Of a stretch of DNA of 64,000 bases, positions 7,858-16,307 are shown in pieces. Below the pieces are notes generated by a model. That model was not told the origin of the DNA, did not search any database, and saw only the letters and a program-made list of their open reading frames with translations. The position numbers and the translations under genes are program-made. The first letter of the stretch is position 1. Each line of letters opens with the position of its first letter. Source of the DNA: Candidatus Gastranaerophilales bacterium (GTDB lineage: Bacteria > Cyanobacteriota > Vampirovibrionia > Gastranaerophilales > Gastranaerophilaceae); contig JAFQHZ010000042.1 in NCBI GenBank assembly GCA_017415185.1, positions 1-64,000 on the forward strand, read 5' to 3'.

Positions 7858-9600
7858 ATGAATTATACTGAAGATAAAATAATAGATAAAGACAATAATA
7901 ATTTTTATTCTAATAAATATTGTTATGGCATTTTTCAGAAAAATGTTGAATTAATTTTTTTATACATAAATAATTACAAGATTTTCAATATTGAACAAAA
8001 AATAAATCTTAACTCAAAGTACATAATAGATTACAATAATGGCAAAAATGAAATAACAATATCTAAAAATAATAATTTTGTTCAAATATTTGGAGAAAAT
8101 ATAAATTTAAAAGTACTTTGTGGCGAAAATGGAACAGGTAAAACCACTTTAATAAAACTTCTACAAGGCAGAGAATATAATATTCCTAAAGATTTTTTTG
8201 TTTTATTGAAAGATGACGAAGGTAATTATTATGCAAATAATGCAAATTTGATAATAAAAGATAAAACTTGTGGCAAAATTAAAAAAATAATATTAAATAA
8301 ACAAATTCAAAAATGGTCTTATGTGCATTTATCTGATTTATGTTACATTAAACAAGAAGAGCCAGATATAGGTGATACTTATATTAAACACAAAGATATT
8401 TTTGATGAAATTTTTGAAAAAGAATTGTTTACTCATTATTTTATTAGATTTAAAGATTTTCAAGAAAATATAAGTGATATAAATAATAAATTAATAAAAT
8501 TATTTCATAACAATCAAGAATTAATAGAATCTTCATTGCATAGTCTCGAAACATATTTCAAAATTAATCCAATCAATTATATTTTACTTTATAAGTTATG
8601 CAATGATAATCTTTTTGATGATTTTAACAAAATAATTTCTGGAATTGATGTATATAAATTTAAAAATGTTGCACAAATAATAGATGCAATATCTAATTTA
8701 TATTGGCAAGAGCAGAATAAAAAAAATATCGCAAGTAAATTAAATAATCATTTATTAAAATATATTTATACGAAAAATTATTTGAATGAATTAAGAAATC
8801 CTAGTAAAAAATTTTTTGAAAGCAAAAATGAAACTTGGAAAATAATAAATAAGCACATAGAAAAAGAAGTAAATTTTAAAATTGATAAAAAAATGACATC
8901 TCTTCAAGATTTTAAAAAAATTGTATCTGCTATAGGAGAGCTTATTGAAAATAATGTATTTTGTAAAGGTACTTGTACTAGTTTTAAAATTTTAGATAAA
9001 ATTTTATTTTATATAATTCCATTTCACAAAGATAAAAATGTTAAATTTTACAATTTAAGTAATGGAGAAAAAGAAAAATTTGAAATTGCTATGAATTTAA
9101 TAATCAAAATGAGCCATAAATATCATAATTCCATTTTGTTTGAAGATGATATATGCAGTTATGCTCATCCAAATTGGTCAAGAAATTTTATATACGAATA
9201 TTTAGACCTATTGCAAAAACTTAAAAATTTTTTAAACCAAAAAAATAAAATAACAAATATTATTTTTGTAACGCATTCCCCATTTATGTTATCGGATGTA
9301 AGTCGCTATAATATAGAATATTTAAGAAAAAATAAAAGCAATATTACACCCGAAAAAGAAACTTTTGCTGGAAATATTGGACAAATGTTTAATGAAACCT
9401 TTTTTATGTCATCAACTATTGGAAAATATAGTGAAAATTTGCTGAAAGACGTGATTGTTTTTTTAGATAATACAAACAAGCTAGAAAATTTTCGCATAAA
9501 GGATATTAAAATATGCGAAAAAATTATCAATTTAATTGGGGATGATATATTAAGAATCCTATTATTAGAAAAGTTGGAAGAGAAAAGAAAACAAAAATGA
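7858..9600 (+). CDS. SMC/ABC-like AAA ATPase, PtuA-like (Septu)
   Basis: 580 residues. Walker A GENGTGKTT at 89-97, a long helical middle (~190-380), signature LSNGEKEKF near 400, Walker B ILFEDD near 426-431 followed by the ..YAHPNWS hallmark of overcoming-lysogenization/AAA_15-21 type ATPases, and H-loop THSPFMLSD near 472. The residue after the Walker B Asp is Asp instead of Glu. The gene immediately downstream encodes an HNH nuclease and overlaps by 4 bp (ATGA), the PtuA-PtuB order of Septu anti-phage systems and of ATPase/HNH retron effectors. It is somewhat longer than typical PtuA. No reverse transcriptase is nearby. Confidence 0.8.
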   Translation: MNYTEDKIIDKDNNNFYSNKYCYGIFQKNVELIFLYINNYKIFNIEQKINLNSKYIIDYNNGKNEITISKNNNFVQIFGENINLKVLCGENGTGKTTLIKLLQGREYNIPKDFFVLLKDDEGNYYANNANLIIKDKTCGKIKKIILNKQIQKWSYVHLSDLCYIKQEEPDIGDTYIKHKDIFDEIFEKELFTHYFIRFKDFQENISDINNKLIKLFHNNQELIESSLHSLETYFKINPINYILLYKLCNDNLFDDFNKIISGIDVYKFKNVAQIIDAISNLYWQEQNKKNIASKLNNHLLKYIYTKNYLNELRNPSKKFFESKNETWKIINKHIEKEVNFKIDKKMTSLQDFKKIVSAIGELIENNVFCKGTCTSFKILDKILFYIIPFHKDKNVKFYNLSNGEKEKFEIAMNLIIKMSHKYHNSILFEDDICSYAHPNWSRNFIYEYLDLLQKLKNFLNQKNKITNIIFVTHSPFMLSDVSRYNIEYLRKNKSNITPEKETFAGNIGQMFNETFFMSSTIGKYSENLLKDVIVFLDNTNKLENFRIKDIKICEKIINLIGDDILRILLLEKLEEKRKQK

Positions 9601-10340
9601 AAAAAATTGATATAAAAAAAATTAAAGAGGAATTGAAAGAAATATTAAAATCCTTTGAAACATTTGAAAGGTTTAGTAGCAACAAAGAACAGGCATATAA
9701 ATATGCAAAAATTTTTAAAATAAAAATTTGTCCCTATTGTAATATTAACTATATTTATACAGTAGACGATATTGTTCGACCAGATTTTGACCATTTTGAA
9801 CCAAAATCAACTCATCCAGAAAAAGAGTTAGACGCAAATAATATTATACCCTGTTGCCCAATATGTAATTCACGATTAAAAAAGATGAAAGAATTTAATG
9901 GCAAAACACACTTACACCCTTTTAAAAAAGATTTTGACAGTATAGTAGATTTTAAGCTTGATTTAAAAGCAACAAATTATTTAGATGAAGAAAATTTTTT
10001 AATTGATATAGTTAAAAGCAAAAAAGCAAAGGTGCAAGATTATAAATTGGCTCAAAAAAATATAGAAGAATTTAAATTAATTGAAAGATATCAACAACAC
10101 AAAGATTGTGCTATAGAGATATTAAAAGAACTAAAGTATTATCACATTTCAAAAAAAGAAGAAATTAATAAACTAGTAAACATGAATAATAAATTTTATA
10201 TTGATTATTTTTTAAGCAAAGTTTCAAAATATAAAAATATAGACATAAATAATGTATCATTAGGAAAATTAAAAAAAGATATTGCCAAAAGATATGCTAC
10301 TCAAAACAATAAGGTAACATTAATTGAAAAATATAAATAG
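9597..10340 (+). CDS. HNH endonuclease, PtuB-like (Septu)
   Basis: 247 residues. The N-terminal half holds an HNH fold with zinc cysteines: CPYC (45-48), then DHFEPKSTHP (~65-74, catalytic His after Asp), the DANNIIPCC stretch and CPICN. This is the pattern of PtuB and TIGR02646-type HNH proteins that pair with ATPases. The start ATG overlaps the ATPase stop (ATGA). The C-terminal half is helical and Lys-rich. The expected role is nucleic-acid cleavage licensed by the ATPase during phage infection. Its 3' end is overlapped by 17 bp by the HEPN gene, so all three are one operon. Confidence 0.82.
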   Translation: MKKIDIKKIKEELKEILKSFETFERFSSNKEQAYKYAKIFKIKICPYCNINYIYTVDDIVRPDFDHFEPKSTHPEKELDANNIIPCCPICNSRLKKMKEFNGKTHLHPFKKDFDSIVDFKLDLKATNYLDEENFLIDIVKSKKAKVQDYKLAQKNIEEFKLIERYQQHKDCAIEILKELKYYHISKKEEINKLVNMNNKFYIDYFLSKVSKYKNIDINNVSLGKLKKDIAKRYATQNNKVTLIEKYK

Positions 10341-11337
10341 AATATTATTACAATTAAATAAAGCTGTTGAATGTGCTAATTCAGATTATATTCAAGAAAG
10401 AGCTTTGGCAGTAATTATATTTGATAATATAGTTGAATTATTTTTATATCATTATTTAAAATTTCATAATTTTGAAATAGAAGAAAGAAAATATTTAAAC
10501 AATATATTTAAATATAAGTACACAGAAAAAGAACTTAATAATTTCCAAAATTTATTAAAATATGCTAAAAAACACAAAATTATCAATAAAAATCAGGAAA
10601 AATTATTTAAGTTAGCTCATAAAATAAGAAATATTTTATATCATAAAGGAAGCTTTTATAATGAAAAAAATATCGATTTAGCACTAAGTCTTTTTTATCA
10701 AATTTTTAATACAGAACAATTAAATCTGCATAATTCTTTTGGTTTTATTTCTTTGCTCGAAGAAGATTTTATTGACTTTGGGCAAGAATATATTGAAAAA
10801 AATACAATTCCAATTGAATATAAAAAATATTTCGACAGCTCATATAAAACAATTGTAAGCAAATGGAAATTAAAATTTTCTTTTGTTGAATTGGTGCATA
10901 ATATAATCTTCCAAAAAATTGAAGATATTAAATCAAACATTAAATTTATAGAAGCAGAAGGTGAAATTTATTTTAAAAATAAGATTAAAAACTACAAAAG
11001 AAATACTAAAAAAATTAATTTAAATAAAATTTTACTCGCCGAATTATTTGAAAGAGAGTATTTGTTAGTTCCTGAAGTTTTATCGGATGATTATATTAAA
11101 AAAATTAATTTCGAATTTTATAGTAAATATAAAGATAGCTATCCATACAATGTTAATTTTTCAAAAATAGAACAAAAAATAAACAAATTTAAAAAAAATA
11201 ATGATTTTGATATGATTTTAAATTCATATATTGACATTGATGCTCAACTTGAAAATATCTATATTGACACAAACAACGCTTCTTTTAAATTAGATGGATA
11301 TATACAGTTATTATTTGATGAATATAAAGGAAAATAA
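10324..11337 (+). CDS. HEPN-like protein in the Septu-like operon
   Basis: 337 residues. The only plausible start is TTG at 10324, inside the HNH gene; AAGG about nine bases upstream supports it, and no ATG occurs for most of the frame. The N-terminal ~140 residues are all-helical and contain R102-NILY-H107 (RNILYHKG), the Rx4H motif of HEPN ribonucleases, following a paired helix (ALAVIIFDNIVELFLYHYL). The rest shows no known motif. HEPN proteins often act as toxic RNases in defence. A HEPN third subunit is not part of classical two-gene Septu, so its membership rests on the overlapping operon. HEPN call moderate. Confidence 0.62.
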   Translation: MKNINRILLQLNKAVECANSDYIQERALAVIIFDNIVELFLYHYLKFHNFEIEERKYLNNIFKYKYTEKELNNFQNLLKYAKKHKIINKNQEKLFKLAHKIRNILYHKGSFYNEKNIDLALSLFYQIFNTEQLNLHNSFGFISLLEEDFIDFGQEYIEKNTIPIEYKKYFDSSYKTIVSKWKLKFSFVELVHNIIFQKIEDIKSNIKFIEAEGEIYFKNKIKNYKRNTKKINLNKILLAELFEREYLLVPEVLSDDYIKKINFEFYSKYKDSYPYNVNFSKIEQKINKFKKNNDFDMILNSYIDIDAQLENIYIDTNNASFKLDGYIQLLFDEYKGK

Positions 11338-11340
11338 AAC

Positions 11341-11616
11341 TTAATTAATTGTTTGCTCAATATATTCAATACCTCTATCGGTAATATAATTTTCTTTAAT
11401 ACTTGTAAAAAAATGCGAGCCTATACCACGCATTAAGACCACTTTAATTAATCCAATATCATTTAGATATTCAATAACTTCAAACATGGCTTGTGGGCTT
11501 TCCATAATGCTTAAATCTATTTTTTCTCTAACTTGTTTAAGGGTTAATTCATTTTGTTTGGCATCATATAACATCAATAAAAAATTATTGCTTAATATTT
11601 CGATTTTGGATTTCAT
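11341..11616 (-). CDS. Small winged-helix-like protein
   Basis: 91 residues, predicted helix-rich with a wing-like C-terminal segment (GSHFFTSIKENYITDRGIEYIEQ), resembling small winged-helix proteins. It starts with the ATGA overlap at the end of the XRE repressor gene, so both are translated from one mRNA. It probably acts with the repressor as a co-regulator; this is inferred from coupling. It is convergent with the HEPN gene, 3 bp apart. Confidence 0.6.
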   Translation of the reverse strand: MKSKIEILSNNFLLMLYDAKQNELTLKQVREKIDLSIMESPQAMFEVIEYLNDIGLIKVVLMRGIGSHFFTSIKENYITDRGIEYIEQTIN

Positions 11617-11957
11617 TGTTTTAATTTTTCTTGTTTATTAAATTCTTTTACTGATTGAATTATATTTGAATAAAATTTTAATTCATTTTCATTTAATAAA
11701 TATATTTCTTTTGCTAATTTTTCTTTTAAATCGTCTTTATAATCAGGAAGATTAAAGCCAAATTCACTAAAAGGAATTTTTAAAACTTCTACTAATTTAA
11801 AAAATGTTTCAAGGCTTGGAACAAAAGCACCTCTTTCAAGTTTTCCATAATGTTTTTCGGCTATGCCAATTTTTTCTGCAAGTGCTTCTTGTGTTAAATT
11901 TGCATTTTTTCTATATTCTTTAAATTTATTTCCAAGAAATTCTTTATCATAAAACAT
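11613..11957 (-). CDS. XRE-family repressor
   Basis: 114 residues. N-terminal helix-turn-helix Cro/C1 fold at ~8-62 (KFKEYRKNANLTQEALAEKI, then KLERGAFVPSLETFF), followed by a ~50-residue helical tail probably for dimerisation. The ATG is preceded by AGGAG, and a repeated AGTATTCC motif lies between this gene and the divergent nuclease gene at 12108. A repressor controlling itself and the divergent restriction-like gene is the likely arrangement. Confidence 0.88.
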   Translation of the reverse strand: MFYDKEFLGNKFKEYRKNANLTQEALAEKIGIAEKHYGKLERGAFVPSLETFFKLVEVLKIPFSEFGFNLPDYKDDLKEKLAKEIYLLNENELKFYSNIIQSVKEFNKQEKLKQ

Positions 11958-12061
11958 AAGGGAATACTCCTGACTACTTATTTAAAAGTACAATATTTGC
12001 AACTACCAATTAACAAGCCTAGTATTCCTTTTTTAAATATAGATATACAAGTATTCCCTTT
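11958..12061. promoter_or_regulatory. Operator region with three AGTATTCC sites
   Basis: Three copies of one motif: AAGGGAATACT (11958-11968, inverse orientation), AGTATTCCTTTT (from 12021) and AAGTATTCCCTTT (12049-12061). The first lies between the ribosome binding site and start of the XRE gene; the last sits about 47 bp before the nuclease ATG. This fits binding by the adjacent repressor. Confidence 0.65.
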
Positions 12062-12107
12062 TATGATAAAATACATTCAAATATAACATTAGTTAATTGA
12101 GGTAAAT

Positions 12108-13160
12108 ATGGATTTTATTGAAAAGATTAATCAGCTAAAAGAGCGTTGTAGTGCTACGAAAGAAAACTTGCAAACAGAAGAAGCAACAAAAAATGCTTTA
12201 ATTATGCCTTTGATTAATGCTCTTGGGTATGATGTTTTTAATCCATTGGAAGTTGTGCCTGAATATATTGCAGATGTTGGAATTAAAAAAGGTGAAAAGG
12301 TTGATTATGCAATATTAAAAGATAATAAACCTATAATTTTAATAGAATGTAAAAAAGTTGATAATAAGGCACTAGATATAAAAAAACATGCTACTCAATT
12401 AATCCGATATTTTAGTGTTACCGATGCTAAATTTATTATTTTAACAAATGGAATTATTTATAAATTCTTTTCTGATATTGATACACAAGGAAAATTAGAT
12501 AATGAGCCATTTTTCGTATTTAATCTTTTAGACTTTAAAGAAAGTCAAATTGAAACACTAATGGAATTTTCAAAGGAAAATTTTGATATAGATAAAGCAT
12601 TTTCAAACGCAGGAGATTTGAAGTATATCAAACAATTTGAAGAAGTTATTGAGAATGAATATCGATGCCCTTCTGATGATTTTGTAAGATATTTAATAAA
12701 TAAAGCAAATGTTTGCGAAGGTAGAATTACAAATAATATTGTAGAAAAACATAAAAAAACAACCGTTGAAGCCTTTAATCTATTTATGTCAAAAGTTATG
12801 AAAACATCTCTAGATTTTAGTTTAAATTCAAAGCAAGATAAAGAAGAAGAAAATAAAAATGAAGTAATTACAACTTTAGAAGAATTAGAAGGCTATGCAA
12901 TTATTAAAAGTATTTTAAGCGAAATTATAGACCCTAACAGAGTTACATATAGAGATAATGCTAGCTATTTTAATATTTTGTTAGATGACAATATTAGAAA
13001 AAGATTATGTTTATTACGTTTAAATCGCTCTCAAAAATATCTTGTTTTTGTCAAAGATGGAAAAGAAGAAAAAAATAGTATTAATTCTGTAAATGATATT
13101 TTTAAGTTTGCTAACGAATTAAAAGCAAAAGTTGATGAAGTATTAAAAACAAGCGTATAA
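12108..13160 (+). CDS. Stand-alone HsdR_N-type PD-(D/E)XK nuclease
   Basis: 350 residues. The N-terminal ~160 residues match the nuclease domain of type I restriction R subunits: TEEATKNALIMPLINALGYD (the Q-like/helix motif), then D66 in GEKVDYAI and E80-C-K82 in LIECKKV, the PD-(D/E)XK catalytic triad. There is no helicase domain, no methyltransferase and no specificity subunit nearby, so it is not a full type I system. The C-terminal ~120 residues are of unknown fold. GAGGT precedes the ATG. It is divergent from and probably repressed by the XRE gene. Role: candidate defence or element-maintenance nuclease. Confidence 0.82.
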   Translation: MDFIEKINQLKERCSATKENLQTEEATKNALIMPLINALGYDVFNPLEVVPEYIADVGIKKGEKVDYAILKDNKPIILIECKKVDNKALDIKKHATQLIRYFSVTDAKFIILTNGIIYKFFSDIDTQGKLDNEPFFVFNLLDFKESQIETLMEFSKENFDIDKAFSNAGDLKYIKQFEEVIENEYRCPSDDFVRYLINKANVCEGRITNNIVEKHKKTTVEAFNLFMSKVMKTSLDFSLNSKQDKEEENKNEVITTLEELEGYAIIKSILSEIIDPNRVTYRDNASYFNILLDDNIRKRLCLLRLNRSQKYLVFVKDGKEEKNSINSVNDIFKFANELKAKVDEVLKTSV

Positions 13161-13235
13161 ATTTCATCTGACCATTATTGACATACTGAATAATTATAAT
13201 GATTTTAAATCAGTTATATTGTGAAAGGAATTTAT

Positions 13236-13829
13236 ATGTTACAAGATAAAATAATAACAACAGGGTATAGTGCTATAGATAGGCTTATAGATAATTTTTC
13301 AAAACCCAATTTAGTGTTAATAACAACTAAAAATAAAAACGAATTTTTATTTAATATTTCAAAATTTATTTCAGCATCAGCAAAAATTCCAACTATGGTA
13401 TTTTCATTAGAATTTAAAAAAGAAGATATTATCCATGATTTATTGTATTCTTGCGCTCATATTAATAGCGAAAAAGAAATTGCAAGAAATTTTGACAAAA
13501 AAGAATGGCATAATATTTCAAATGCAATAGAAATTTTTAAAGATATTTCAATGGTTATTTCTGATAATACAAATAATATTGATGATATTGAAAATTTAGC
13601 TAAAAAATTTCACAATGAACACAATAGCAAGAAAAAATTAATAGTTATTGATAACTTGCAACTTATAGAGATTAATGAAAATTTGAATTCAAAAAGTAAA
13701 ATTGAAAGCATTATTGCTAGAATTAATGCTTTAGCTGAAAACATTGATTCTACTATTTTATTGCTAACAAATCACTCACATAATAATGATGATTTTATAA
13801 GCAAAAATGCTACTTGGGTTTGTTTGTAA
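13236..13829 (+). CDS. DnaB C-terminal-like protein without a Walker A Lys
   Basis: 197 residues from the ATG at 13236; AAAGGA at 13224-13229 decides this start over the GTG at 13221. It resembles the RecA-like domain of replicative helicase DnaB: TTGYSAIDRLI at the start, VFSLEFKKEDI (family S-x-E-M), and Walker B LIVIDNLQLI. The Walker A position (family GxxxxGKT/S) reads TTKNKNEFLF, so ATP binding is doubtful, and the domain stops early after LLLTNHSHN. It is likely an inactive helicase mimic or loader/inhibitor used by the mobile element; this is inference. Confidence 0.65.
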   Translation: MLQDKIITTGYSAIDRLIDNFSKPNLVLITTKNKNEFLFNISKFISASAKIPTMVFSLEFKKEDIIHDLLYSCAHINSEKEIARNFDKKEWHNISNAIEIFKDISMVISDNTNNIDDIENLAKKFHNEHNSKKKLIVIDNLQLIEINENLNSKSKIESIIARINALAENIDSTILLLTNHSHNNDDFISKNATWVCL

Positions 13830-13885
13830 AAGGCAAATGTATTCAAATAAAATCTTTGTAACTATATAGTAAAGGAAAATAAAAT

Positions 13886-14311
13886 ATGTTTAAAAAAATG
13901 TGTTTCATTTTGGTCTTGATTTTCGCATCATGCAATTTAGTAAAAGCAGAATATGTGCACAAAAGCATGCTTCCCTGTTTTTATTCTGATTTATCAATAG
14001 AAGATAAAAAAGAAGTAGATAAAGATAATGAAAAAATAAAGAATTCACCTATTGAAACTTTTAAAAGAAATGAAGAAGGCTATATTTTACCAAAACAAGG
14101 AAGTTGCAATGGTGCTATTTGTCCAAATGGTTATAAACTTGATTTTTATGGATTTGGTGGACTTACAAGATGCGTTGAAGATAAAATTGAAGTTGAAGAA
14201 CAACAAAAAGTACAAGAAAACAGTGTCAAAGAAGAACAAAATGGCAACGTACGAAAAAAATTATTAAAAGAAGTTGGAATTGGCGCATTAAATATTTTAT
14301 TAAATAATTAA
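13886..14311 (+). CDS. Secreted Cys-containing small protein
   Basis: 141 residues with an N-terminal signal sequence (MFKKMCFILVLIFASCNLVKA). Cleavage after LVKA is likely; IFASC could alternatively be a weak lipobox. The mature part has four Cys (one early, CNGAIC, one in TRC) that may form disulfides, and a Glu/Gln/Lys-rich tail with a terminal helix. It ends 4 bp inside the convergent gene at 14308. Function unknown; it could act in surface exclusion by the element, but nothing shows it. Confidence 0.6.
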   Translation: MFKKMCFILVLIFASCNLVKAEYVHKSMLPCFYSDLSIEDKKEVDKDNEKIKNSPIETFKRNEEGYILPKQGSCNGAICPNGYKLDFYGFGGLTRCVEDKIEVEEQQKVQENSVKEEQNGNVRKKLLKEVGIGALNILLNN

Positions 14312-14673
14312 TCCCTAATCAATTCATTAATAATTTCTTGTACTTCTGCAACTCGTTGAGGGTCTGCGGTTGAATTTGAGTTATATATTGGCTTTTCTCC
14401 TATTGTTGATTGAATAAACTCAATAGCTTTTAAGTCGCCTTCTATTGCGTTTTTAACAACGCTCAAAAGCATTGCTTCTTTGGCTGTTATGATATGTCCA
14501 TATTCTTTTATTTCTAAATCTAAAAGAACTTGCAAAATGTCTTTCATTTGTTTGCGTTCTTTTCTTGCTTTTCCACTTGCCATGCCTGCTTTTGAGGCTA
14601 ATAATTGTCTTTCTATGGGGGTTCTATCAAGGTTAGATTTTAAATTTTCAATTTTAGGGTTCATATTTGCCAT
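14308..14673 (-). CDS. Phage-like small protein (KGG/terminase-small-like)
   Basis: 121 residues. The pattern GMASGKARKERKQMKDILQ ... AKEAMLLSVVKNAIEGDLKA ... TIGEKP is common in small phage or element proteins of the DUF5681/small-terminase-like type. AAAGGAATT precedes the ATG, which directly follows the stop of the 78-residue gene. The helix-rich central part resembles that neighbour, suggesting duplication. It may help recognise element DNA; no direct evidence. Confidence 0.6.
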   Translation of the reverse strand: MANMNPKIENLKSNLDRTPIERQLLASKAGMASGKARKERKQMKDILQVLLDLEIKEYGHIITAKEAMLLSVVKNAIEGDLKAIEFIQSTIGEKPIYNSNSTADPQRVAEVQEIINELIRD

Positions 14674-14910
14674 TTATAATTCCTTTAATTTATTCATAAC
14701 TTTATCTATTGTTTCATCCGATATTTCGATATTGCTTGCATTTGTTGTTATTTCATTATTAAGTATTTCCTTGATTAATTTAAAGGCATCTAGTGAGCCA
14801 TTAAGAGCTTTTTGAATTATTGCTATACAAATATGCTCTCGAATACTTAAATTGCCTTTAGATTTGTCTAGAAGTCCTTTTAAAGTAGTTTTTATTTTAT
14901 TCATTCGCAA
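14674..14910 (-). CDS. Small helical phage-like protein
   Basis: 78 residues. The segment IREHICIAIIQKALNGSLDA aligns with AKEAMLLSVVKNAIEGDLKA in the next gene, so the two are likely paralogues, this one lacking the Lys/Arg-rich N-terminus and the GEKP motif. It overlaps the membrane protein upstream by 14 bp and directly abuts the gene downstream; all three form one minus-strand operon. Confidence 0.55.
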   Translation of the reverse strand: MRMNKIKTTLKGLLDKSKGNLSIREHICIAIIQKALNGSLDAFKLIKEILNNEITTNASNIEISDETIDKVMNKLKEL

Positions 14911-15118
14911 TTACCTCTTTTTTAACAGGCATGTAATAGGTTTTTATAAAATTTTTGTAATTATAGAAATGAAACATTGTAACAATGAAAATAAATGAAA
15001 TTAAAATTGCAATTGTAATTTGTTGCTTTCTTATTTCTTTTTGTTTGTCATTAATTATATCTTTTAATATTTCGATATAGTTTTCTTTTATAGCTTTAAT
15101 AAATTCTTCATTTGTCAT
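14897..15118 (-). CDS. Small single-pass membrane protein
   Basis: 73 residues: a charged N-terminal helix (KENYIEILKDIINDKQKEIR), one membrane segment (~32-50, TIAILISFIFIVTMFHFY) and a short basic tail. The size and layout recall small phage or plasmid membrane proteins such as hemolysin XhlA-like proteins, which have an N-terminal coiled helix followed by one TM segment. First gene of the three-gene operon running to 14308. Confidence 0.55.
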   Translation of the reverse strand: MTNEEFIKAIKENYIEILKDIINDKQKEIRKQQITIAILISFIFIVTMFHFYNYKNFIKTYYMPVKKEVIANE

Positions 15119-15333
15119 TTATATTCTCCTTTATAAATAATAAAATAAGTAATATGTGTTATTAAGATAGTGAAACCCTGTTTAATTAATTCTTTCCAAT
15201 TGCTCGCTTTTTGCATTTTGACTATTCTAGAGCTTTTAAAAAACTCCCCTAAAGTCTTGCTATTGAGCATTTAAGGTATTAGTTATTTTTGCAATACGTT
15301 TTTAAAATTTCCATATAATCGCTATAACCCTTG
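15119..15333. other. Gene-free spacer
   Basis: AT-rich, with the ribosome binding site of the 73-residue membrane protein (TCTCC read on plus, GGAGA on minus) at its left end. I see no other conserved signal or open frame. Confidence 0.4.
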
Positions 15334-16035
15334 CTATTGTTGATGTTTTAGCCATTTTAAAAAATCTTTTGAATAATAAAAAAATGATATAATTTCAGCG
15401 ATTTTTGATTTTTTAATTTTATAGTTTATTGTTTTTTCTATTTTTAATATTGATTGATTTTGTACTTTTAAATTTAAGATTTCTAAAATTAAATTCTCAT
15501 TTTTAGCTAATGTAATTTTGCTTTTTATTTTATTAGTCAAATCTCTTTTTTCTTTAAGTGATAACTCAAAAGAATTTGAATGATTTTCGATTTCTTTATG
15601 TTTTTGTGCCGTTAATGGAACTAAATTCTCAAAAAAATTATTATGTTTGTTTTTATCAATATGATGAATTTCAAGATTTAAGCAGTTGTAGTATAAGCTT
15701 GCAACTAATCTATGAAAACACAAGCTTTTGTTATCTTTTAAACCTCTTTCATATGTCATTGCGATTCCTCTTTTTGCAAATTTTCTCCTAATGTTTAAAG
15801 GTAATTGTTTCGCAAAATCTTGTTTGCAAAAAACAATATAACCATCTAAATTTGGCAAAATTTTTAATTTATAGACTACCGATTTTTTAATATTTTCAAT
15901 CAACAAATAACGAAAAGTTGAATTTTGTTTTTTTGTTTCAAATACAGTAACAAAAAGGTTTTCTAGGAAATTTTGTCCTAAAATTTCGATACTTTCATAA
16001 TTTTTCAAATAACTTTTAAAAACAATTTCTTCCAT
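15334..16035 (-). CDS. HNH homing-type endonuclease
   Basis: 233 residues. HNH motif near residues 106-147: CFHRLVASLYYNC, then LEIHHIDKNKHNNFFENL and LTAQKHKEI, the H-HH-N-H order typical of phage and homing HNH nucleases. The C-terminal ~70 residues are helical and Lys-rich and may bind DNA. The ribosome binding site is weak (AAAGGA about 14 nt from the ATG). It is a likely selfish or packaging-related nuclease of the element. Confidence 0.75.
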   Translation of the reverse strand: MEEIVFKSYLKNYESIEILGQNFLENLFVTVFETKKQNSTFRYLLIENIKKSVVYKLKILPNLDGYIVFCKQDFAKQLPLNIRRKFAKRGIAMTYERGLKDNKSLCFHRLVASLYYNCLNLEIHHIDKNKHNNFFENLVPLTAQKHKEIENHSNSFELSLKEKRDLTNKIKSKITLAKNENLILEILNLKVQNQSILKIEKTINYKIKKSKIAEIISFFYYSKDFLKWLKHQQ

Positions 16036-16097
16036 AAATTCAAAATATTTTCCTTTTAAATCAAGATTATGGTTTTGTAAACAATTTGGGAAAGCAT

Positions 16098-16307
16098 TTA
16101 GTTTGCATTAAACACCTCATTGTTTTCTTCAATCCATTCTTGAAATTTTACAGTATCAACATACTGCCTTTTGCCGATGGTTTTAATAACTTGGTTTTTA
16201 AAGTTGTTTCTGTTGTAAAAAATTAATTGTCTAATTGAAGCCACACTTGGAAATTCAAATTTTGTATTCCATTTTGAAACAGGAACTAGATTTAAAAAAT
16301 TTTCCAT
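16098..16307 (-). CDS. Excisionase/AlpA-like DNA-binding protein
   Basis: 69 residues with the small winged-helix layout of excisionases and MerR/AlpA-type proteins: FPSVASIRQLIFYNRNNF as the recognition helices and GKRQYVDTVKFQEWIEE as the wing and final helix. A good ribosome binding site (GGAG) lies just upstream. In the same element as the integrase, so a directionality-factor role is likely. Confidence 0.6.
   Translation of the reverse strand: MENFLNLVPVSKWNTKFEFPSVASIRQLIFYNRNNFKNQVIKTIGKRQYVDTVKFQEWIEENNEVFNAN

Noticed and set aside
7858-10340. Retron
   Set aside because: The ATPase/HNH pair resembles a retron effector, but no reverse transcriptase or msr/msd-like RNA lies next to it.
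12108-13160. Complete type I restriction-modification system
   Set aside because: Only an HsdR_N-type nuclease domain; no helicase, hsdM or hsdS genes in the neighbourhood.
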